Positions 30,001 to 38,335 are shown, numbered from the stretch's first letter. The stretch: DNA of 39,560 nucleotides from Pseudomonas reactans (GCF_013385825.1 NZ_JACAPG010000015.1:1-39560), one strand, 5' to 3'. The notes: generated by a model not told the origin, from the sequence alone. Program-made: numbers and translations.

Positions 30001-31680
30001 TCAGATCCGGAACTGGCCGACCAACTGCCCCAGGCGCTGGCCCAGATCCGCCAGGCTGCGGGACGTCTGGGCGCCCAGTTGGGTCTCATCGGCCACGCTG
30101 TCCACCGCCACGGCAATCTGATGCACGCTGCGGTTGATCTCTTCGGCCACGGCGGTCTGCTCCTCGGCGGCGCTGGCAATCTGGGCGTTCATCGAATTGA
30201 TGGTGCCGATCAACTGGGCCATGGTGTCCAAAGACGCCCCGGCTTCGTTGGCCTGGGCCGAGGTGCCGTCGCCAGCATCGCTGGAACGGCGCATGGCCTC
30301 CACCGCAGCCTCGGTGCCTTTTTGCAGGCGGTCGATCATGCCCTGGATTTCCTGGGTACTGGTCTGAGTACGGCTGGCCAGGGCGCGCACTTCGTCGGCG
30401 ACCACTGCAAATCCACGTCCGGCTTCCCCTGCCCGCGCCGCTTCGATGGCGGCGTTGAGCGCCAGCAGGTTGGTCTGCTCGGCGATGGAGCGGATCACGC
30501 TGAGTACACTGACAATGGAAGCCACATCCTGCTGCAGACTGTCGAGGGATACGCCGCTGCTACGGATATCGTTCACCAACGCATGGATCTGCGCGATGCT
30601 GCCGTCCACCACGCGTTTGGCAGCCTGGCCTTCGGCGTCAGTCTGCTGGGCCGCGACCGAGGCGCCCTGGGCACTGCGCGCCACTTCGTGCGCGGCCGAG
30701 GACATCTGGTTGATCGCAGTGGCGACCTGATCGGTCTCATGGCGCTGGCGTTCCATGGCCTGTTCGGAGCGCTGGGCCTGGTCGGAGACCTGGCTGACCA
30801 GGCCGGTGAGTTGGCTGGTCATCTCGGTGATCTGGCGCACCAGGCCGTGGATCTTGTCGACAAACCGGTTGAACGCGCCCGCCAGGTCACCCAGTTCATC
30901 CTGGCTGGTGATGGCCAGGCGGCGGGTCAAGTCACCTTCGCCGGCCGCAATGTCGTCAAGGTTGGCTTTCATCAGGTGCAGCGGACGCAGGATGGCATTG
31001 GCCAGCAACATGCCCACGGCCGCGATCACCAACAGCACCACCACCGCCACGCCGAGAATGCTCAGCAGCACGCCCTCCATGCGCTTCTGCACCTTGGCTT
31101 CGACCACCGCCACCTGGGCTTCGATGCCATCCAGGTTCACCGAGGTGCCGATGACCATGTCCCATTTCGGCAGGTATTCGGTGTAGCCGAGCTTGGGCAC
31201 CAGTTCGGTCTGGCCGGGCTGGGTCGAGCTGTATTGCAGGTAGTGAGTGCCGTCCTTGCCGACCTTGACCAGGTCACGGTTGACGTACACGCCATTGGGG
31301 TCGCGGTTGTCCTTGAAGCTCTTGCCCACGCCGTCGGGGCTGTTGCCCTTGAACAGGCGGATGGTCTCGGAGTCGTAGCCGAAGAAATAACCGTCCTTGC
31401 CGTAGCTGGTGTTCGACAGGAGCTTGACCACTTGGGCGCGGGCGGCGGTATCGCCGGGGGCCGCCGCGTCGTAGAGCGGCTTGATGGTGGTCATGGCCAC
31501 CTCGACATAACTTTGCAGCGTGGCCTTGGCGTCGTTGAGCAGGCGCTGGCGGGTTTCATCCACCTCGTTGCGCGCCTGCCCCTGCAGGATCCACACGGTG
31601 GTCAGGCTGATGACCACGGCAAACAGCAACACCGGCACTACGGCGAGGGACAGGACTTTGGCCTTGAGGCTCAGACGCAT
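30001..31680 (-). CDS. Methyl-accepting chemotaxis protein, sCache type (CtpM-like)
   Basis: A 559-residue transmembrane chemoreceptor. Transmembrane segment 1 is at about 10-32, the periplasmic single-Cache domain at about 35-190 (YGKDGYFFGYD, GYTEYLPKWDMVIGTSV), and transmembrane segment 2 at about 205-230. HAMP follows (LRPLHLMKANLDDIAAGEGD), then the signalling domain with the conserved hairpin tip RSIAEQTNLLALNAAIEAAR. It lies next to a Na+/H+-antiporter-family gene and a TlpQ-like receptor, the order I recall for PAO1 PA2652-PA2654. There PA2652 (CtpM) senses malate; the ligand here is inferred by synteny. The promoter at 31717-31743 looks sigma-28 dependent. Confidence 0.88.
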   Translation of the reverse strand: MRLSLKAKVLSLAVVPVLLFAVVISLTTVWILQGQARNEVDETRQRLLNDAKATLQSYVEVAMTTIKPLYDAAAPGDTAARAQVVKLLSNTSYGKDGYFFGYDSETIRLFKGNSPDGVGKSFKDNRDPNGVYVNRDLVKVGKDGTHYLQYSSTQPGQTELVPKLGYTEYLPKWDMVIGTSVNLDGIEAQVAVVEAKVQKRMEGVLLSILGVAVVVLLVIAAVGMLLANAILRPLHLMKANLDDIAAGEGDLTRRLAITSQDELGDLAGAFNRFVDKIHGLVRQITEMTSQLTGLVSQVSDQAQRSEQAMERQRHETDQVATAINQMSSAAHEVARSAQGASVAAQQTDAEGQAAKRVVDGSIAQIHALVNDIRSSGVSLDSLQQDVASIVSVLSVIRSIAEQTNLLALNAAIEAARAGEAGRGFAVVADEVRALASRTQTSTQEIQGMIDRLQKGTEAAVEAMRRSSDAGDGTSAQANEAGASLDTMAQLIGTINSMNAQIASAAEEQTAVAEEINRSVHQIAVAVDSVADETQLGAQTSRSLADLGQRLGQLVGQFRI

Positions 31681-31716
31681 GGCTTTTCTCTCTCTTATTC
31701 GTGGCGACTTGAGAGG

Positions 31717-31743
31717 TTATCGACCAGTTGCGAAATACCTGTA
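31717..31743 (-). promoter_or_regulatory. Sigma-28 (FliA)-like promoter of the CtpM-like receptor
   Basis: Read on the minus strand: TACAGGTA, 11 bases, GTCGATAA. Compared with TAAAGTTT-N11-GCCGATAA, the -10 matches 7 of 8 and the -35 matches 5 of 8, with exact spacing. The -35 box lies at the edge of the REP-type repeat (31737-31805), about 60 bp upstream of the ATG at 31680. Confidence 0.5.
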
Positions 31744-31805
31744 GGAGCCGGCTTGGCGATAGTGGTCTCGCGGACGCCATCGCCGGCAAGCCGGCTCCTA
31801 CAGGT
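31737..31805. repeat. REP-type palindromic repeat, 19-bp perfect arms
   Basis: Arms at 31737-31755 and 31787-31805 are exact reverse complements (core TAGGAGCCGGCTTG), with a further GCGAT/ATCGC pairing inside (31756-31760 with 31779-31783). The TGTAGGAGCCGGCTTG sequence is a recurrent fluorescent-pseudomonad repeat that I recognise from memory. It sits between the stop of the transporter gene and the start of the CtpM-like gene. Confidence 0.75.
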
Positions 31806-31814
31806 TGGGGGATG

Positions 31815-33137
31815 TCAAAGGGTCATGGCGGCCAGCCAGCCGAAGGCCAGCAGAGGGATGTTGTAGTGCAAGAACGTCGGTACCACCGTGTCCCAGATAT
31901 GGTGGTGCTGACCGTCGACATTCAGGCCGGAGGTCGGGCCGAGGGTAGAGTCCGAGGCCGGCGAACCGGCATCACCCAGGGCACCGGCCGTGCCGACGAT
32001 GCACACGATGGCCACCGGGCTGAAGCCCAGTTGCACGCACAGCGGCACAAAAATCGCGGCCAGGATCGGCACCGTGGAGAACGACGAGCCGATGCCCATG
32101 GTCACCAACAGGCCCACCAGCAACATCAACAACGCGCCGACGCCACGGTTATGCCCGATGAACGCGGCCGAGGTTTCCACCAGCGAGCGCACATCACCCG
32201 TGGCCTTGAGCACTTCGGCAAAGCCTGACGAGGCGATCATGATGAAGCCGATCATGGCCATCATCTTCATGCCTTCGGTGAACAGGTCGTCGGTGTCGCG
32301 CCAGCGCACGATGCCCGACACCGAGAAAATCAGGAACCCGGCCAGGGCGCCGATGATCATCGAGTCCAGCCACAGCTGGATGATGAACGCCGAGGCAATC
32401 GCCAGGCCGGCCACCAGCAGGGTCAGCGGGTTGTATTGCACCGCCACTTGCTCGACGCGCTCGATTTTCTCCAGGTCGTACACGCGCTTCTTGCGGTAGC
32501 TGATAAACACCGCCACCAGCAAGCCCACCACCATGCCCAGGGCTGGCAGGCTCATGGCGTGGGTGACGTTGACCTGGCTGATGTCCACCCCGCTTTTGGC
32601 CACGTTGGCCAGCAGGATCTGGTTGAGGAAGATATTGCCGAAGCCTACCGGCAAGAACATGTAGGGCGTGATCAGGCCGAAGGTCATCACGCAGGCGATC
32701 AGGCGGCGATCCAGTTGCAGCTTGGTCAGCACGTACAGCAGCGGCGGCACCAGCAACGGAATAAACGCGATATGAATCGGCAGGATGTTCTGCGAGGCAA
32801 TCGCCACCACCCACAACAGGCCGATCAGCAGCCATTTGACATGGCTACCGCCGTTGGCTTCCTGGCGGTCCACCAGCAGCAGCGCCTTGTCAGCCAGAGC
32901 GTGGGCCAGGCCGGATTTGGCGATCGCCACGGCGAAAGCGCCAAGCAAGGCGTAGGACAATGCCACGGTCGCACCACCGCCCAAGCCGCCGTTGAAGGCC
33001 TTGAGCGTGGCGTCGATGCCCAGGCCACCGGTCAAGCCACCCACCAGGGCGCCGACAATGATGGCGATGACCACATGCACGCGGGACAAACTGAGCACCA
33101 GCATGGTGCCGACCGCGGCAATGACTGCGTTAATCAT
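31815..33137 (-). CDS. Na+/H+-antiporter-family transporter
   Basis: A 440-residue inner-membrane protein with about 12 helices, of the NhaC-like/ion-transporter type (PF03553 class) related to B. subtilis YuiF. The N-terminus HVVIAIIVGALVGGLTGGLG and the C-terminal GIGSSFSTVPILAAIFVPL and DAGSPASDSTLGPTSGLN loops are family-like. The last may shape the transport site. GAGGT lies 6 bases before the ATG. In the PAO1 order I remember, PA2653 is the same kind of protein between two chemoreceptor genes. Its substrate is unknown; a receptor-linked organic acid or amine is possible. It is bracketed by two different palindromic repeats (31737-31805 and 33279-33375). Confidence 0.82.
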   Translation of the reverse strand: MINAVIAAVGTMLVLSLSRVHVVIAIIVGALVGGLTGGLGIDATLKAFNGGLGGGATVALSYALLGAFAVAIAKSGLAHALADKALLLVDRQEANGGSHVKWLLIGLLWVVAIASQNILPIHIAFIPLLVPPLLYVLTKLQLDRRLIACVMTFGLITPYMFLPVGFGNIFLNQILLANVAKSGVDISQVNVTHAMSLPALGMVVGLLVAVFISYRKKRVYDLEKIERVEQVAVQYNPLTLLVAGLAIASAFIIQLWLDSMIIGALAGFLIFSVSGIVRWRDTDDLFTEGMKMMAMIGFIMIASSGFAEVLKATGDVRSLVETSAAFIGHNRGVGALLMLLVGLLVTMGIGSSFSTVPILAAIFVPLCVQLGFSPVAIVCIVGTAGALGDAGSPASDSTLGPTSGLNVDGQHHHIWDTVVPTFLHYNIPLLAFGWLAAMTL

Positions 33138-33278
33138 GGTTACCTCAAGCAGAAAAACTTAAAAAACAGGCATGCCCGCGCCCAGGCGGCCATAGGGTGG
33201 CAGCCAGCGTGCAGGCTTGAAGGAGGTCTTATTAGAGGGCGCGCACTTTGCCGGACGCAGGTTCACATGTCAAAAAAC

Positions 33279-33375
33279 CTGTGGCGAGCGAGCTTGCTCG
33301 CGCTGGGCTGCGTAGCGGCCCCAAAAAAGGCGGGAGCGCTACGCACTCCAGCGCGAGCAAGCTCGCTCGCCACAG
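33279..33375. repeat. REP-type cruciform with 28-bp perfect arms
   Basis: Arms 33279-33306 and 33348-33375 are perfect reverse complements (outermost CTGTGGCGAGCGAGC). A second nested stem TGCGTAGCG/CGCTACGCA lies at 33309-33317/33337-33345. The GGCGAGCGAGCTTGCTCGC core is a common Pseudomonas repeat from memory. It lies 141 bp upstream of the transporter start and 27 bp before the sigma-28-like promoter of the TlpQ-like gene. The rest of 33138-33463 holds no gene that I can see. Confidence 0.75.
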
Positions 33376-33401
33376 AAGCAGGTTTAAATTGACTGTTTGA
33401 A

Positions 33402-33428
33402 TAAAGAAAACTCCAGAACCGCCGATAT
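33402..33428 (+). promoter_or_regulatory. Sigma-28 (FliA)-like promoter of the TlpQ-like receptor
   Basis: TAAAGAAA (33402-33409), 11 bases, GCCGATAT (33421-33428). The -10 matches 7 of 8 of GCCGATAA and the -35 matches 5 of 8 of TAAAGTTT, with exact spacing. It is 35 bp upstream of the ATG at 33464. A chemoreceptor gene is a typical FliA target, which supports the call. Confidence 0.65.
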
Positions 33429-33439
33429 AGAGCCTCTAT
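33427..33439. promoter_or_regulatory. Small palindrome at the start of the TlpQ-like transcript
   Basis: ATAGAG-C-CTCTAT is a perfect 6-1-6 inverted repeat beginning inside the -10 box of the sigma-28-like promoter and covering the expected transcription start. It may be a repressor site. Confidence 0.3.
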
Positions 33440-33463
33440 GTGTTTTCAGGTAAGGATGTACCG

Positions 33464-35611
33464 ATGTCGCTTAGACAGCTCTCCATTCAATGGAAAATCA
33501 CCCTGCTCGCTGGCCTCTGCCTGCTGGGAATCGTGACCCTGCTGGTGGGTCTGTCGTTGTATCGCATGGAGCAGAGTTCGCAGCAGGTCAAGGCATCCAG
33601 CATGCAGATGCTGGATGAGGCCGCCCAGGCGCGCATCGAGGCCCAAGGCGAAGTGCAGGCATTGGGTATTCGTCGCCAATTCATGGACGCCTATCAGTAC
33701 GGCCATGGTTTTTCCCGCCAGGTGCTGTTTTTGCGTGAGCAGGCCGAGAAGCGCTTTCTCGATGCCTTCGACACCCGCGAAGACCTGACCCGCCAGGTCA
33801 AGGCTGCGTTGCAGGCCAACCCGGATTTGCTCGGCCTGTCCCTGGTGTTCGAAGCCAACGCCCTGGACGGCAAGGATGAGCTGTTCGCCGGCCAGGCCGA
33901 GTTGGGCAGTAACGACAAAGGCCGCTTCGCCCTGTACTGGTCGCAACCGACACCCGGCAAGCTGGAGTCGATGGCACTGCCGGAAAGCGACATGTCCGAC
34001 ACCAGCGTCGGTCCCAGCGGTGAAAAGGCCAACGCCTGGTTCACCTGCCCACGCACCACGCTCAAGCCGTGCGTGATCGAACCGTATTTCTACAGAATCA
34101 ACGGGCAAAACGTGCTGATGACCAGCATCGTCTTCCCGTTGATGGTCAACGGCAAAGTCATCGCCTCGCTGTCGGTAGACATCAACCTCAACAGCCTGCA
34201 GGCCGTGAGCCAACAGGCCAGCCACAAGCTGTACGACGGCCAGACCCAGGTCAGCATCCTCAGCCCCACCGGTTTGCTCGCCGGCTACAGCCCGGACGCG
34301 AGCAAGCTCAGCCAACGCTTGGACCAGGTCGATACCGCCAACGGTGCGCAATTGATCGGCGCCCTGGCCAGCAGCACGCAAATCCGTAGCCTGCGGACTG
34401 ACCACCAACTGAAGGTACTGGCACCGTTCGCGCCAATCCCGGACGGCAAGTCCTGGGGCGTGTTGCTCGATGTGCCGGAGAAAGTCCTGGTCGGCCCTGC
34501 TGAAGCGCTGAAAGCACAGATGGACGCCGATAACACCCGTGGCACCTTGCTGGAACTGGGCCTAGGCCTGCTGGCTGCGGTGGTCGGCTTGATCCTGGTG
34601 TGGTTGATGGCACGCAGCGTGACCCGCCCGATCCTCGGCGTGGCCCGCATGCTGGAAGACATCGCCAGCGGTGAAGGCGACCTCACCCGCCGCCTGGCCT
34701 ACGACAAACAGGACGAACTGGGCCAGTTGGCCGGCTGGTTCAATCGCTTCCTCGACAAGCTGCAACCGATCATTGCCGAGGTAAAACGCTCGGTGCAGGA
34801 CGCCCGTGGCACTGCGGATCAATCCGCTGCGATTGCCACTGAAACCAGCGCCGGCATGGAACAGCAATACCGCCAGGTCGACCAGGTGGCCACCGCGTCC
34901 CATGAGATGAGTGCCACGGCCCAAGACGTGGCGCGCAGCGCTGCCCAGGCGGCACAAGCCGCCCGCGACGCCGACCAGGCCACCCGTGATGGCTTGAAGG
35001 TGATCGACCACACCACGCGTAATATCGGGGAGTTGGCGGCGGACATGAGCACGGCCATGACCCAGGTCGAAGGCCTGGCCGCCAATAGCGAAAAAATCGG
35101 TTCGGTGCTCGAAGTGATTCGCGGCATTGCCGAGCAGACCAACTTGCTAGCCCTTAACGCCGCCATCGAAGCCGCCCGCGCCGGTGAGGCCGGCCGTGGC
35201 TTTGCGGTGGTGGCGGACGAAGTGCGCAACCTGGCGCAACGCACCCAGGAATCGGTTGAAGAAACCCGCGTGGTCATCGAGCACCTGCAAAGCGGCACCG
35301 AAGAGGTGGTCGGCGCCATGGGCAACAGCTATCGCCAGGCCCAGGGCAGTGTCGAGCAGGTTGGGCAAGCCGTGACGGCCTTGCGCCAGATTGGCGACGC
35401 CGTGACGGTGATCAGCGACATGAACCTGCAAATCGCCAGCGCCGCCGAAGAACAAAGCGCCGTGGCCGAGGAGATCAACAGCAATGTGGCGACCATTCGC
35501 GATGTGACCGAGTCGCTGTCGGAGCAGGCGAATGAATCGGCACGGGTGAGCCAGGCGTTGAACAGCCTGGCGAACCAGCAGCAGGGCTTGATGGATCAGT
35601 TCAGGGTGTGA
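33464..35611 (+). CDS. Methyl-accepting chemotaxis protein, dCache type (TlpQ-like)
   Basis: A 715-residue chemoreceptor. Transmembrane segment 1 (about 12-34) is followed by a long periplasmic double-Cache domain (about 35-360), transmembrane segment 2 (about 365-388), HAMP (TRPILGVARMLEDIASGEGD) and the signalling domain with GIAEQTNLLALNAAIEAARA and AVVADEVRNLAQRTQESVEE. ATG 33464 has TAAGGA 8 bases upstream; GTG 33440 is an unsupported longer start. Length and neighbours fit PAO1 TlpQ (PA2654), which senses polyamines and histamine. The ligand here is inferred from that resemblance only. It is preceded by a sigma-28-like promoter. Confidence 0.88.
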   Translation: MSLRQLSIQWKITLLAGLCLLGIVTLLVGLSLYRMEQSSQQVKASSMQMLDEAAQARIEAQGEVQALGIRRQFMDAYQYGHGFSRQVLFLREQAEKRFLDAFDTREDLTRQVKAALQANPDLLGLSLVFEANALDGKDELFAGQAELGSNDKGRFALYWSQPTPGKLESMALPESDMSDTSVGPSGEKANAWFTCPRTTLKPCVIEPYFYRINGQNVLMTSIVFPLMVNGKVIASLSVDINLNSLQAVSQQASHKLYDGQTQVSILSPTGLLAGYSPDASKLSQRLDQVDTANGAQLIGALASSTQIRSLRTDHQLKVLAPFAPIPDGKSWGVLLDVPEKVLVGPAEALKAQMDADNTRGTLLELGLGLLAAVVGLILVWLMARSVTRPILGVARMLEDIASGEGDLTRRLAYDKQDELGQLAGWFNRFLDKLQPIIAEVKRSVQDARGTADQSAAIATETSAGMEQQYRQVDQVATASHEMSATAQDVARSAAQAAQAARDADQATRDGLKVIDHTTRNIGELAADMSTAMTQVEGLAANSEKIGSVLEVIRGIAEQTNLLALNAAIEAARAGEAGRGFAVVADEVRNLAQRTQESVEETRVVIEHLQSGTEEVVGAMGNSYRQAQGSVEQVGQAVTALRQIGDAVTVISDMNLQIASAAEEQSAVAEEINSNVATIRDVTESLSEQANESARVSQALNSLANQQQGLMDQFRV

Positions 35612-35636
35612 TCAGACCCTTGTCGGAGCGACAGGC

Positions 35637-36956
35637 TTACCCCTGACGCTTCGGCAATTCGATCAACACTTTCAGCCCGCCCAACTCGCTTTCCTGCAAC
35701 TGCAACCCCCCGCCCCACACCTCGACGATGTCCCGCACGATCCCCAACCCCAGGCCATGGCCATCGATCTGTTCATCCAGGCGCGTGCCCCGGCTGAACA
35801 CCTGATCACGTTGGGGTTCAGGAATGCCGGGGCCATCATCTTCCACCGCCAACAAGTAGCTGTGCTCGGCCTCGGTGACGCTCAAGCGCACCTCGGCATC
35901 CGCCCATTTGCAGGCGTTATCCAAGAGATTGCCGAGCAGCTCCAACAGGTCTTCTCGGTCCCAGGGCAGTTGCAGGCCGGGCGCAGCGTGGTAGCTCAGG
36001 TCCAGGTGTTCGCCGTGGATCATGTTGAGGGTGGCAAGCAGGCCGGGCAGTTCTTTTTCGCAATCAAACAGCGCACCCGGCAGGGTTTCCCCGGCCAGGC
36101 GCGCGCGGTTGAGCTCACGGTTGAGGCGTTGTTGCACCTGCTCCAACTGATCGCGCAACAGCTTGCTCAGTTCGGGACGATCCTTCAGCGCCTCGCTCGA
36201 CGCGGCGCTCAACAGCACCGCCAGCGGAGTCTTGAGGGCATGGCCGAGGTTGCCCAGGGCATTGCGCGAACGCTTGAGGCTGTCTTCGGTGTGAGCCAGC
36301 AGGTGGTTGATCTGCGCCACCAGCGGCTCCAGTTCCAGCGGCACCTGGGTGTCGAGCTGTGAACGCTGGCCCTGTTGCAACTGGGCGATCTGGTTGCGCG
36401 CGGTTTCCAACGGGCGCAAGGCACGACGCACGGTGATCCGCTGCAGGATCAGCACCAGCAACAACGCCGCCAGCCCGAGCACCAGACCGATCTGACGCAT
36501 GAGACGGAAACTTTCCCGCACCGGGGTGTAGTCCTGGGCCACGCTGATGGAAATCGGTTGGCCAAAGCGTTTGTAGTCCGAACGCAGCACCAGCAGTTGC
36601 TGGCCTTCCGGCCCCAGTTGCAGATTGCCCTTGATTCCGGCTTCGGGCAGGCGCGGCAGTTCCTGATCCCACAGCGAGCGCGAGCGCCAGTGGGTATCGG
36701 CAAAGTCGATGCGGAAGTAGTGCCCGGAAAACGGACGCTGATAGGCTGGCGACAGGCGTTGCTCATCCAACTGCACGCCGTTGGGTCCACGCACCAGCGC
36801 CACCAACAGGTTTTCGGCATCGTTGCGCAAGCCGGCTTCCAGGTAACGCTGCAAACCGGCTTCAAACAACCACAGGCTGGTTTGTGCCAGCACCATGCCG
36901 ACGATCACCATCACACTGATCAGCCCCAGGCTCAGGCGTCGCTGGATGGACTTCAT
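35637..36956 (-). CDS. carS: Sensor histidine kinase, CarS-like
   Basis: A 439-residue inner-membrane kinase. Transmembrane segments lie at about 10-30 and 155-175, with a periplasmic sensor of about 120 residues between, then a HAMP-like linker (RRALRPLETARNQIAQLQQG). The H-box has His239 (LGNLGHALKTPLAVLLSAAS), the N-box reads LLGNLLDNACKWAD, and the ATPase motifs are VEDDGPGIPEP and GHGLGLGIVRD. It overlaps the regulator stop by 4 bases (ATGA). The order PepSY-PepSY-RR-HK matches PA2659-PA2656 as I recall, where CarS/CarR respond to calcium. Naming it carS rests on that synteny. PhoQ/QseC-like kinases share this architecture. Confidence 0.8.
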   Translation of the reverse strand: MKSIQRRLSLGLISVMVIVGMVLAQTSLWLFEAGLQRYLEAGLRNDAENLLVALVRGPNGVQLDEQRLSPAYQRPFSGHYFRIDFADTHWRSRSLWDQELPRLPEAGIKGNLQLGPEGQQLLVLRSDYKRFGQPISISVAQDYTPVRESFRLMRQIGLVLGLAALLLVLILQRITVRRALRPLETARNQIAQLQQGQRSQLDTQVPLELEPLVAQINHLLAHTEDSLKRSRNALGNLGHALKTPLAVLLSAASSEALKDRPELSKLLRDQLEQVQQRLNRELNRARLAGETLPGALFDCEKELPGLLATLNMIHGEHLDLSYHAAPGLQLPWDREDLLELLGNLLDNACKWADAEVRLSVTEAEHSYLLAVEDDGPGIPEPQRDQVFSRGTRLDEQIDGHGLGLGIVRDIVEVWGGGLQLQESELGGLKVLIELPKRQG

Positions 36957-37621
36957 GTAGGGCTGGCGCCAAACCGGTAACCCTGGCCGCGCCGGGTTTC
37001 GATCACGCTGCGGCCCAATTTGCGGCGCAGGTGGTTGACGTGGACTTCCAGCACATTGGAGTCGCGCTCGGTCTCACCGTCGTACAAATGTTCGGCCAAG
37101 TGGCTTTTGGACAGGATCTGTTCGGGGTGCAGCATGAAGTAGCGCAACAGGCGAAATTCGGCGGCGGTCAGTTGGATTTCCGCGCCATCGCGCAGCACGC
37201 ACTGACGGCCTTCGTCCAGGTGCAGGCCAGCCGCTTGCAAGGTGGGTTGGTTGGCCTGGCCATGGGAGCGGCGCAACAACGCCTGAATGCGCAGGTGCAG
37301 TTCCTCGGGGTGAAAGGGTTTGCTCAGGTAATCATCGGCGCCCGCCTTGAGCCCTTCGATGCGCTCGGCCCAGGAGTCACGGGCGGTAAGCACCAGGACC
37401 GGGGTGGCCAGCGCAGCAGCGCGCCATTGCGCGAGCACCTCAAGCCCAGGCAGGCCCGGCAAACCGAGGTCGAGGATAATCAGGTCATAGGGTTCGCTGC
37501 GCCCCTGGTACGCGGCGTCGCGACCATCGGCGAGCCAGTCGACGGCATAGCCCTGGCGTTGCAGCCCGGCCAGCAGCTCATCGGCCAGGGGGACGTTATC
37601 TTCCACCAAGAGCAGGCGCAT
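36953..37621 (-). CDS. carR: OmpR-family response regulator, CarR-like
   Basis: A 222-residue regulator. The receiver has Asp8 (LVEDNVPLADEL) and phospho-acceptor Asp51 (LIILDLGLPGLPG), VLTARDSW, and Lys in DYLSKPFHPEEL. The winged-helix domain ends VETRRGQGYRFG-like (VIETRRGQGYRFGASPT). The ATG at 37621 overlaps the stop of the PepSY gene by one base (TGATG); the upstream TTG 37624 is not needed. Translationally coupled to both neighbours. Synteny suggests the calcium-responsive CarR of P. aeruginosa. Its targets there include carO and carP, but this window contains no obvious ones except the PepSY genes themselves. Confidence 0.82.
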   Translation of the reverse strand: MRLLLVEDNVPLADELLAGLQRQGYAVDWLADGRDAAYQGRSEPYDLIILDLGLPGLPGLEVLAQWRAAALATPVLVLTARDSWAERIEGLKAGADDYLSKPFHPEELHLRIQALLRRSHGQANQPTLQAAGLHLDEGRQCVLRDGAEIQLTAAEFRLLRYFMLHPEQILSKSHLAEHLYDGETERDSNVLEVHVNHLRRKLGRSVIETRRGQGYRFGASPT

Positions 37622-37932
37622 CAATCTTCCTCGTCTTTGATCAGCACACCGGTGCTGGCGTCCAGCTTGATCTCGCGCACCACGCCTTCGGTGGTCACCA
37701 GTTCAACTTCATAGGCATATTGGCCGTGTTTCTTTTCCAGCTCAGCCTCCAGCAGGCGTGAGCCGGGGTAACGCGCCATGGCCTGCTGCAACAGTTGCTC
37801 CAGCGGCAGGATCACCCCCTGCTGACGCAGCGCCAAGGCCTCATCCTGATTGAGGTCGCGGGCCGCCAGGCTGGAGCAGAATGCCATGAGCACCAGCGCC
37901 ACTCGACTGCCGGCGCGTAAATTTACCTTCAT
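37621..37932 (-). CDS. PepSY-domain periplasmic protein, copy 1
   Basis: A 103-residue exported protein: signal peptide at about 1-24 (VALVLMAFCSSLAA), then a PepSY-like domain (LPLEQLLQQAMARYPGSRLLEAELEKKHGQYAYEVELVTTEGVVREIKLDASTGVLIK). The Y-x-Y/V-E-V/L-x-T-x-x-G-x-x-x-E-x-x-x-D-x-x-T-G pattern is typical. It is coupled by one-base overlaps to the PepSY gene upstream and to carR downstream. PepSY proteins near two-component genes are thought to modulate signal or protease activity; the precise role is unknown. Confidence 0.85.
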   Translation of the reverse strand: MKVNLRAGSRVALVLMAFCSSLAARDLNQDEALALRQQGVILPLEQLLQQAMARYPGSRLLEAELEKKHGQYAYEVELVTTEGVVREIKLDASTGVLIKDEED

Positions 37933-38234
37933 TACGTATCCTGATGATTCTTGAGAACCCGCCCGGTGAGCGCGTCCAATTCAACATCCCATTCGATGCC
38001 CTGGGCATCCTCCAATTCGACCTCGTAGACGTACTTGCCGTAGGACTCGTCCAGGTCGGTGTCCAGCAGTGTCGAACCGGGGTGCAGGGCCAGGGCCGTG
38101 GCTTCCAGTTGATCGAAGGCGACAATAGTAACAGTGGCCGGCACTTTCAGTGGTTTGTCGGGGTCCACGGCTTGGGCCTGGGTCGCCGTGAGGGCGATGA
38201 TACCGGCAGCAAACAGCGCGGTAAGGCGCTTCAT
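37932..38234 (-). CDS. PepSY-domain periplasmic protein, copy 2
   Basis: A 100-residue exported paralogue: signal peptide at about 1-22 (ALFAAGIIALTATQAQA) and a PepSY domain with YGKYVYEVELEDAQGIEWDV and ELDALTGRVLKNHQD. GGAG lies 8 bases before ATG 38234, making it first gene of the PepSY-PepSY-carR-carS operon. It shares the domain but not much sequence with copy 1, so the duplication is old. It is divergent from the patatin-like gene; 157 bp lie between them. Confidence 0.85.
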   Translation of the reverse strand: MKRLTALFAAGIIALTATQAQAVDPDKPLKVPATVTIVAFDQLEATALALHPGSTLLDTDLDESYGKYVYEVELEDAQGIEWDVELDALTGRVLKNHQDT

Positions 38235-38335
38235 GATAAGTCTCCGTTACAGGATGTTTTCCTACGCCGGTCACCGTACGCGCTGCAACTTAACTGAAAC
38301 TGAATTGCCACCATGGCAATTCCCTGCAAGGCCTT

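Noticed and set aside
30079..31866. A 595-codon plus-strand open frame opposite the CtpM-like chemoreceptor
   Set aside because: It mirrors the receptor's codon pattern, is His/Gln/Gly-rich, and runs into the REP repeat. No RBS or domain supports it.
33446..34408. A 320-codon minus-strand open frame opposite the TlpQ-like gene
   Set aside because: The chemoreceptor frame is fully supported; the antisense product has no family features.
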